NCBI GenBank assembly: GCA_937896505.1
Contig: CALBNP010000209.1
Coordinates: 1-5,513, forward strand
Direction: 5' to 3'
DNA length: 5,513 bases
Source: an uncultured Bacteroidales bacterium
GTDB lineage: Bacteria; Bacteroidota; Bacteroidia; Bacteroidales; F082
In this document: positions 3,101 to 5,513 of the stretch, piece by piece
Layout of the letters: the number at the start of each line of letters is the position of its first letter
Position numbering within the stretch: the stretch's first letter is position 1
Position numbers and translations under genes: made by a program
The notes under the pieces: model-generated
The model's input: the letters and a program-made list of their open reading frames with translations, nothing else
Told to the model about the DNA's origin: nothing
Database searches by the model: none

Positions 3101-5513
3101 GAAAGCGGTTTCTACGCATTCGACAGCTTCCGTAGAGGCGACTACAACCTCAAGATCCAACACGAAGGCTACTACGACATCGAAGAAGAAGTCAGCATCT
3201 GGGAAGCTACCGACCTCCGCTACGTGATGACCGAAATCATCTACGGCGTTAAGGACCTCTACGTTTCGAGCACTGGCTGGGCAATGTGGGCTGACGACAA
3301 CCAGCAGTCTGGCGGCTTCGAGTTCTCAGAAGGCTTCGAAGGCGGTGTCATGCCAGAAGGCTGGACCTGCGAAGGCGATGAAAACTGGACTGTCGGCACT
3401 GGCGACATGTCAACCGCATCTGGCGCTGCCGAAGGCAACTACAACGCCTTGATTTATATCTCACAAAGTGATGTGACTTCATACCTCGTCACTCCTATGC
3501 TCGACATGAGCGGCATCGATGCTGCTACCTTGAACTTCTCGATGTTGAACCGCAATTTCATTGGCGACATCGACGAACTCCATGTTTGCTACCGCGTTGC
3601 CGGTGGCGCTTGGACAACCCTCGAAAGCTTCACTGCTGAAAACTCAAGTTGGGCTGCCAAGTCAGTCGAATTGGAAGGCATGGCTTCCAACTACCAGATT
3701 GGCTTCAAGTTCTATGGTCACTGGGGCCGCGGCCTCGGCCTTGACGCTGTCGAAATCATCACTGACCGCAGCGGCGACCGTCACCTCGAAGGCTACAAGG
3801 TAATGTGCACCTCAATCGATGGCGAACCTATCTTCAATGCTGATACCCAATACCCATTCTGCCAACTCAACACCGATGAACTCGTCGAAGGCGAACACTA
3901 CAAATGCAAGGTCGCTTCCATCTACAGCACCGGCATGAGCGATTGGAGAGAATGCGAATGGGCTTACATCCCTTGCGACAACTACGCTGGCACCGTTGAT
4001 GGCGTCGGCGAAGAAGACGGCACCAACGGCAACCACTTCAGCTGGACCTACCCAGGTCAGCCTGGCCCAGTGCCTCCAACTGGCGACGAATTCACTGAAG
4101 GCTTCGAAAGCGGTTCAATCCCAGCCGGTTGGACAACCATCGACGCTGACGGCGACGGTCACAACTGGACACCAGCTTCTGTGCTGATGGCTGGTTACAT
4201 CATCCCAGCTCACGGCGGTGTTGACTGCATCTCATCTCAAAGCTATGCAGGTGCTGCTCTCTACCCAGACAATTACCTCGTTACACCACAGGTCGCTATC
4301 ACCAACGGTTCGAACTTCAGCTTCTGGGCTTGCGCTCAAGATCCAAGTTATGCTGCCGAACACTACGGCGTTGCCATCTCAACGACAACCCCAACCGCAG
4401 ATGCATTCACAACCATCGCTGAATGGACAATGACTGCTAAGGATGCTGCCCAAGCTGGCGCTTACATGTCGAAGAACGGCAAGGGCACACGCGAAGGCAC
4501 CTGGTACCAGAAGAGCGTTGACCTCAGCGCTTACGCTGGACAGCAAGTCTATATCGCTATCCGTCACTTCAACTGCTCAGATATGTTCTACCTGAACGTT
4601 GACGATGCTGAATTGGCTATCCTTGACGCTAAGGGCAACCGCGACGGTTACCTCCAATACTGCACCGAAACCTATTCTGGCGCAATCGGCACTGGTGGCG
4701 GCCAAGTTTGGTGGGCAAACATGTACCCAGCAACATCTCTTGCAGCTTATGTTGGCCAGAACATCACCAAGGTCGGTCAGTGGGTTTCAGCTCCTGATAT
4801 TTACGGCAACAACTACGACGGCACATACAACGTTGATGTTTATGTTGGCGGCTCAACAGCTCCTGGCACACTCGTGGCTTCAGGTTCACTGTATATCACC
4901 GGCGACGACGCTTGGCATGACATCGACCTGAGCGAAGCAGTCGAAATTGACGGTACACAGAACATCTGGTTCGTCTTCAACACCACTGGCATCGGCTACC
5001 CGATGTGCGGTTGCGACTATGTCGGCGAACCTAATTCAGACCTGCTGTCACTCGATGGCACCACTTGGGAACATGCACTCGATTACGCTCTGCCATACAC
5101 ATGGATGATCCGTGCATACCTTGAAAGCGGCAGCCCAGTTCCTCCAACACCAGAAGGCGACATCCTCGGTGCTATGATCTTCCGCGATGGCGAATGGCTT
5201 GCCTTCACCACCGACAGCGAATACATCGACTACGATGAATTCGGAACACACGAATACTGCGTGCGTGTTGTCTATGATGGCACCAACAACCTGCCTGAAG
5301 AAAACATCTACTACTCGATGAGCTGCCCAGAATGCATCGTAATCGGTGAAAACACTTGCGCTGCCGGCGCTGACATCCGCGGCGAATACCAGTGGCACGA
5401 AGGTGACGAATTTGGCGCTCTCATCTCATGGGGCGATGATACTCCTGTTCCACCAACTGGCGACGAATGGGCTTACAGCTTCGACAATGGCTTGGACGGC
5501 TGGACCAACATCG
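1..5513 (+). CDS. Giant multi-domain surface adhesin, gingipain/HagA-like (internal fragment, both ends missing)
   Basis: One uninterrupted frame (codons from base 2) gives 1837 residues with no stop. Base 1 and base 5513 belong to split codons, so the gene runs beyond both edges. The translation is rich in D, E, G, T, N, Y and W and consists wholly of beta-sandwich modules: cleaved-adhesin/choice-of-anchor J, FnIII, CRD and two further Bacteroidales-type sandwiches. Motifs shared with P. gingivalis gingipain and HagA adhesin regions include TIDADGDG, PDNYLV, FWACAQD, RHFNCSD and HEYCV. In that family such regions bind host proteins, haemoglobin or other cells at the surface; the ligand here cannot be read from sequence. 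No protease or glycosidase catalytic domain is visible. A signal peptide and an anchor or type IX secretion C-terminal domain would lie outside the window. Codons strongly favour C in third position (GAC, AAC, GGC, TAC, ACC). The coding call is very secure; the adhesin role is inferred from domain resemblance. Confidence 0.96.
33..54 (+). repeat. 22-base exact direct repeat, A0 copy (partner 4560-4581)
   Basis: This stretch encodes the RHFNCSD strand of A0. It is identical base for base to 4560-4581 in A2, including synonymous positions, with mismatches immediately on both sides. The copies are 4527 bases apart and in the same frame. This indicates duplication or later sequence exchange between adhesin modules. 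Confidence 0.93.
125..646 (+). other. Beta-sandwich module B1 (Bacteroidales surface-protein type, YNGGNLL motif)
   Basis: Residues 42-215 begin with LTVYAG. They continue with a segment reading FVIPASDLAAMNGGEISS, then WKVYVKEV (residues 110-117), and then TPYTYNGGNLLIGFDV near residues 152-167. They end in FIPETTFTYE. I recognise this pattern (polar first strand, 'I.A.L..M.GG.ISS', 'V.LKEV', 'YTYNGGNLL', closing 'F.P.T.F.YE') as a recurring non-catalytic module of secreted Bacteroidales proteins, often next to FnIII domains. Its ligand is unknown to me and I assign no family accession. It directly follows adhesin A0. Base composition is lower in GC than the modules that follow. Confidence 0.66.
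674..781 (+). other. Short beta segment, PPC-like (GTYYIAASS motif)
   Basis: Residues 225-260 follow a proline/glutamate linker (PAPEPE, 219-224). They read as 'Y.VEN..MVPGTYYIAASS...DEWDVVLNA', which resembles the closing strands of bacterial pre-peptidase C-terminal (PPC) beta domains ('L.aGtYyi.aSS....f.v.i'). Only the last third of such a domain is present, so it may be a degenerate remnant or simply a strand pair leading into FnIII F1. It replaces the FnIII C-half that follows the comparable A2-B2 pair downstream. The family call is tentative. Confidence 0.4.
782..1060 (+). other. Fibronectin type III domain F1 (complete)
   Basis: Residues 261-353. The domain opens with PCPEKASQPTPADDA, then VNLSWELGENTTEYRLVFG (B-C strands, W at about residue 286). 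It then has FTVRGLYNNTNYFWRVDERN (E-F region with the characteristic L...T.Y.WRV) and closes with WGFTT at residues 349-353. This is the common Bacteroidota FnIII form with 'P.P.dga......LSW', 'Y.vyfG', 'L...t.YyWrV' and a final 'W.FTT'. It contains no inserted module, unlike F3-F6. Such domains act as rigid spacers or protein-interaction units. Confidence 0.8.
1070..1339 (+). other. Fibronectin type III domain F2 (complete)
   Basis: Residues 357-446 begin VPRNLTADD. They continue with ESVVLSWTA (B strand with W), RYYNVYQDDELIYST (C-C' strands), TTYTVEGLEYNMGGYLFYVTAVY (E-F strands) and finish GESGPSNIVKVKVSG. The 'NL.A........V.LSW.A', 'Y.VY.dd..i', 'Y.v.gl..g.y.f.VtAvY..GeS..sn.v.v.v' pattern is classic FnIII. 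This resembles the FnIII repeat of gingipain/HagA proteins, but here it is continuous. It leads straight into CRD1. Confidence 0.85.
1346..1624 (+). other. Carboxypeptidase-regulatory-like domain CRD1
   Basis: Residues 449-541. The signature is NVAGHVYE...GITGIANATVTFNG, followed by TDGTGAYGGAILAGVYTSAV and CEGYQTV. This matches the 'G.V.d..tg.pi.gAtV...g.....tTd..G.y...l..G.Y...v...GY' pattern of the CarboxypepD_reg-like beta-sandwich. In Bacteroidota these domains are structural modules, found in SusC-type transporters and in large surface proteins. There is no enzymatic residue set. It sits between F2 and the first half of F3, equivalent to the position of CRD2 between the second half of F3 and the first half of F4. 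Confidence 0.8.
1637..1729 (+). other. FnIII F3, N-terminal half (split domain)
   Basis: Residues 546-576 read VCQVVAQYYPDSLNPADDYVKVYWG and end in a CGLPGG linker. This looks like the A and B strands of an FnIII domain (the hydrophobic-x-V-x-W strand ends at W569). The remaining strands are missing here and appear to resume at residue 909, after modules J1 and A1. The same layout (FnIII start up to 'V.LKW', then linker, then adhesin) is found in gingipain/HagA sequences, where this N-half has been described as an adhesin-binding motif. Confidence 0.6.
1733..2140 (+). other. Jelly-roll module J1 (choice-of-anchor J-like, DFETGDF type)
   Basis: Residues 578-713. The start is IIEDFETGDFTSFDWQLDG and then YPWTITTNNPYEGDYCMKSG. 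The middle has VTVTIPNDGEISFFCKPSC and KGHFYIDGTEMGTY. The end is AGDHTFRWSYTKD, followed by DDCVYVDYITFF. The frame 'dFEtGdF..f.W...g..pW.i....yeG.y..kSg', '.G.isFf.k.s.e..yD...FyiDg', 'aG.HtfrWsY.KD...s.g.D..yvDyI.f' is a recurring Bacteroidota beta-sandwich, often reported as choice-of-anchor J. It lacks the DADGDG motif of the A modules, so it is a separate subtype. It is the first cargo inside split F3. Confidence 0.72.
2165..2701 (+). other. Adhesin module A1 (complete cleaved-adhesin domain, gingipain K-type)
   Basis: Residues 722-900. Order of motifs: TYDFDNSTMQGW (723-734), TIDADGDGYNW (736-746), HPDNYLVSPQV (781-791), FYACAQDESYAAEKF (799 on), GSWYEYTVDLSEY (859-871), RHYDCTD (880-886) and NVDDITI (891-897). 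This order and spacing match the gingipain adhesin domains, which are jelly-rolls with structural calcium; the D-x-D-x-D-G cluster at 738-743 is a plausible Ca2+ loop. Unusually, residues 839-857 form a basic loop (KK, R, KR, R, R, R) in an otherwise acidic protein. It is the second cargo in split F3. The closest relative in the window is A2. Confidence 0.87.
2207..2230 (+). repeat. 24-base exact direct repeat, A1 copy (partner 4136-4159)
   Basis: Encodes the TIDADGDG segment of A1. It is identical, including third codon positions, to 4136-4159 in A2, 1929 bases downstream in the same frame; the two flanking bases differ. Confidence 0.93.
2726..2965 (+). other. FnIII F3, C-terminal half (split domain)
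   Basis: Residues 909-988 begin SHYRVYRTKCYNDGPYTLE and continue through TLYIDVEW and PGIYKYGVGTVYSGN to SEIVWSNC. This is the C-to-G strand portion of an FnIII domain ('YrVYR...', 'G.Y.Y.V..vY..g.E'), with no A/B strands of its own in front of it: module A1 ends directly before. It therefore pairs naturally with residues 546-576. Gingipain sequences show the same resumption after their adhesin domains (YTVYRDG ... HEYCVEV). Confidence 0.62.
2969..3241 (+). other. Carboxypeptidase-regulatory-like domain CRD2
   Basis: Residues 990-1080. VTVNVLLNSADSPEGTTVTF gives the first strands. DESGFYAFDSFRRGDYNLKI supplies the 'd..G.Y.f......G.Y.L.I' core, and HEGYYDIEEEVSI the typical 'GY......v.i' ending. 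It is diverged from CRD1 in sequence but equivalent in position, because each is followed by an FnIII N-half and then a J-type jelly-roll. CRD1 to CRD2 spacing is 541 residues. It is structural, with no catalytic signature. Confidence 0.72.
3245..3316 (+). other. FnIII F4, N-terminal half (split domain, short)
   Basis: Residues 1082-1105 read GVKDLYVSSTGWAMWADD, then a NQQSGG linker. This corresponds to an FnIII A strand ('V.nL.v') and B strand ending in the usual tryptophan (W1096). It is shorter than F3's N-half. Module J2 follows at once and FnIII strands resume at residue 1261. On its own the segment is too short for firm family assignment; position and repetition of the pattern carry the call. 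Confidence 0.52.
3323..3772 (+). other. Jelly-roll module J2 (choice-of-anchor J-like, EGFEGG type)
   Basis: Residues 1108-1257. The start is FSEGFEGGVMPEGWTCEGDENW, in the style of 'F.EgFE.g..P.GW......W'. Next come YISQSDVTSYLVTPMLDMSG ('yLvTP.ldls'), ATLNFSMLNRNF, DELHVCYRVAGGAWTTLE, WAAKSVELEGMASNYQIGFKFYGHWGRGLGLDAVEI. The pattern of a closing 'y.i.F......g.G..lD.v.i' is typical of MAM-like/choice-of-anchor J sandwiches. It lacks DADGDG and RHFNCSD and is clearly different from both the A modules and J1. It is the sole cargo within split F4. Confidence 0.72.
3782..3976 (+). other. FnIII F4, C-terminal half (split domain)
   Basis: Residues 1261-1325 read HLEGYKVMCTSIDGEPIFN, then CQLNTDELVEGEHYKCKVASIYSTGMSDW and end near ECEWAYIPC. 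These are FnIII C-to-G strands ('l.GYkV....dG..i', 'L.....G..Y...V.siY..G.Sdw'). The A/B strands that would complete it are at residues 1082-1105, on the other side of J2. Four cysteines (C1269, C1286, C1303, C1317) lie in this half, with C1325 at its end, so disulfide bonds are possible in the oxidising extracellular space. Confidence 0.65.
3983..4054 (+). other. FnIII F5, N-terminal half (split domain) and Pro-rich linker
   Basis: Residues 1328-1351 contain YAGTVDGVGEEDGTNGNHFSWTYP. The 'HFSW' strand is the presumed B strand with its tryptophan (W1348). A proline/glycine linker PGQPGPVPPTGDE follows and leads into module A2. The linker end PPTGDE recurs exactly before module A3 (16 identical bases at 4076-4091 and 5453-5468), marking a repeated module junction. 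The A strand is poorly conserved, so boundaries are approximate. Confidence 0.5.
4076..4091 (+). repeat. 16-base linker repeat before A2 (partner 5453-5468)
   Basis: Encodes the PPTGDE linker joining an FnIII N-half to an adhesin module. It is identical to 5453-5468, upstream of A3. It marks a module boundary. Confidence 0.88.
4136..4159 (+). repeat. 24-base exact direct repeat, A2 copy (partner 2207-2230)
   Basis: Second copy of the TIDADGDG-coding repeat, in module A2. Identity at synonymous sites points to shared recent ancestry or gene conversion, although shared codon bias also helps. Confidence 0.93.
4560..4581 (+). repeat. 22-base exact direct repeat, A2 copy (partner 33-54)
   Basis: Second copy of the RHFNCSD-coding repeat, in module A2. 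The equivalent strand in A1 (from base 2639) has changed to RHYDCTD and matches less well in DNA. Confidence 0.93.
4646..5125 (+). other. Beta-sandwich module B2 (Bacteroidales surface-protein type, YVGGSTAPGT motif)
   Basis: Residues 1549-1708. Key stretches are VWWANMYPATSLAAYVGQNITKV, then YNVDVYVGGSTAPGTLVASG, WHDIDLSEAVEIDGTQNIWFVF, GIGYPMCGCDYVGEPNSDLLSLDG, and a closing YTWMIRAYLESG. I recognise the sequence logic ('.P...la.y.G..I.kV', 'Y...vY.Gg...PgtlV', 'l...v.Id.tq.lwv.f', 'gyP......d...sdl.s.DG..W', 'ytWmIRAy') as a common module of secreted Bacteroidales proteins, often next to cleaved-adhesin domains. Its ligand is unknown. It is not homologous by eye to B1, although both occupy the position right after an A module. 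Confidence 0.7.
5159..5344 (+). other. FnIII F5, C-terminal half (split domain)
   Basis: Residues 1720-1781 begin DILGAMIFRDGEWLAF and include DYDEFGTHEYCVRVVYDGTNNLPE. GTHEYCVRVVY is close to the GNHEYCVEVKY stretch that I recall following the adhesin domains in gingipains. These strands complete the FnIII started at residues 1328-1351; the intervening cargo is A2 plus B2, about 370 residues. The segment ends in a cysteine-containing strand (SCPECIVI). Confidence 0.66.
5360..5437 (+). other. FnIII F6, N-terminal half (split domain)
   Basis: Residues 1787-1812 read AAGADIRGEYQWHEGDEFGALISWGD. The strand ALISW (W1810) matches the 'V.LsW' B strand of the other split FnIII domains. A TPVPPTGDE linker follows and then module A3. 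The C-half is expected beyond the window, after A3 and any further cargo. Confidence 0.52.
5453..5468 (+). repeat. 16-base linker repeat before A3 (partner 4076-4091)
   Basis: Second copy of the PPTGDE linker, between the N-half of F6 and the start of A3. Confidence 0.88.
5462..5513 (+). other. Adhesin module A3, N-terminal start only
   Basis: Residues 1821-1837, DEWAYSFDNGLDGWTNI, match the first strand of A1 (TYDFDNSTMQGWTTI) and A2 (TEGFESGSIPAGWTTI). The next codons, outside the window, should encode a DADGDG-like cluster if this copy is typical. Truncation is due to the window edge. Confidence is moderate because only 17 residues are visible, but the preceding PPTGDE linker is shared exactly with A2. 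Confidence 0.68.

Larger units (their letters stand above)
4085..4624 (+). other. Adhesin module A2 (complete cleaved-adhesin domain, gingipain K-type)
   Basis: Residues 1362-1541. Motifs in order: EGFESGSIPAGW (1366-1377), TIDADGDGHNW (1379-1389), YPDNYLVTPQV (1421-1431), FWACAQDPSYAAEHYGVAIS (1441 on), GTWYQKSVDLSAYAG, RHFNCSD (1521-1527) and NVDDAEL (1532-1538). This is the copy most like gingipain adhesin domains, whose consensus I recall as E-S-F-E-N-G-x-P-x-W-x-T-I-D-A-D-G-D-G. The Asp cluster 1381-1386 is a candidate structural Ca2+ site by analogy. The basic loop of A1 is replaced here by a neutral, Ala/Gly-rich stretch. A2 shares 24 exact bases with A1 and 22 with A0. It is followed immediately by B2 with no FnIII between. 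Confidence 0.9.

Noticed and set aside
281..3163. Several long open frames on the minus strand (for example 281-580, 1598-1969, 2546-2917, 2930-3163)
   Set aside because: They lie antisense to the continuous + strand gene. The strong preference for C in third codon position there removes stop triplets from the opposite strand. Their translations show no recognisable domain.
489..4931. Open frames on the plus strand in shifted frames with Ser/Thr/Pro-rich products (489-848, 864-1124, 2874-3227, 3561-3803, 4599-4931)
   Set aside because: They overlap the domain-rich frame throughout. Their Thr/Ser/Ala/Pro-rich translation is what frame-shifted reading of ACC, AAC and GCx-rich codons gives. No domain, and no independent start context, supports them.
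5048..5398. Minus-strand open frame of 116 codons opposite the F5 C-half
   Set aside because: Its Val/Phe/Ala-rich translation is the reverse reading of GAC, GAA and TAC codons of the adhesin frame. The + strand has recognisable FnIII strands across the same bases.
1..5513. Frameshift or pseudogene in the giant frame
   Set aside because: The frame was read codon by codon from base 2 to 5512. There is no stop, and domain motifs continue in the same frame across every junction.
1..5513. Mobile element, CRISPR array, tRNA or other RNA gene, promoter or terminator
   Set aside because: The repeats found are coding, in frame and thousands of bases apart. No inverted-repeat ends, spacer-like periodicity, cloverleaf or stem plus T-run outside coding sequence was seen, and there is no intergenic space.

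Overview
The window lies entirely inside one very large protein-coding gene on the + strand. Frame 2 (codons starting at bases 2, 5, 8 and so on) is open from edge to edge: I read 1837 consecutive codons without a stop and found no plausible start, terminator or intergenic gap. Both ends of the gene are outside the window. Residue n below occupies bases 3n-1 to 3n+1.

The translated protein looks like a secreted, acidic, multi-domain surface adhesin of a Bacteroidota bacterium, most likely a gut-, rumen- or mouth-type Bacteroidales (Prevotella/Porphyromonas relatives). The main evidence is a set of modules closely resembling the haemagglutinin/adhesin region of Porphyromonas gingivalis gingipains and HagA (cleaved-adhesin, also called choice-of-anchor J, domains). 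They carry TIDADGDG, PDNYLV, ACAQD and RHFNCSD motifs. They are mixed with fibronectin type III (FnIII) domains, carboxypeptidase-regulatory-like (CRD) domains and other beta-sandwich modules typical of Bacteroidales surface proteins. Genus-level placement is inference.

Layout: tail of adhesin A0 (1-121); beta-sandwich B1 (125-646); short PPC-like beta segment (674-781); two complete FnIII domains F1 and F2 (782-1339); CRD1 (1346-1624); N-half of FnIII F3 (1637-1729); jelly-roll J1 (1733-2140); adhesin A1 (2165-2701); C-half of F3 (2726-2965); CRD2 (2969-3241); N-half of F4 (3245-3316); jelly-roll J2 (3323-3772); C-half of F4 (3782-3976); N-half of F5 (3983-4054); adhesin A2 (4085-4624); beta-sandwich B2 (4646-5125); C-half of F5 (5159-5344); N-half of F6 (5360-5437); start of adhesin A3 (5462 to window end).

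The main structural observation is that FnIII-like domains appear split after their early W-containing strand. Variable cargo (J1+A1, J2, A2+B2, A3...) sits in the gap, and the rest of the FnIII resumes afterwards. The same order can be recognised in gingipain/HagA sequences, so the principle is not wholly new, but here the cargo differs from slot to slot. I see no RNA gene, mobile element, CRISPR array, promoter or second gene. I see no evidence for an undescribed enzymatic or defence system.
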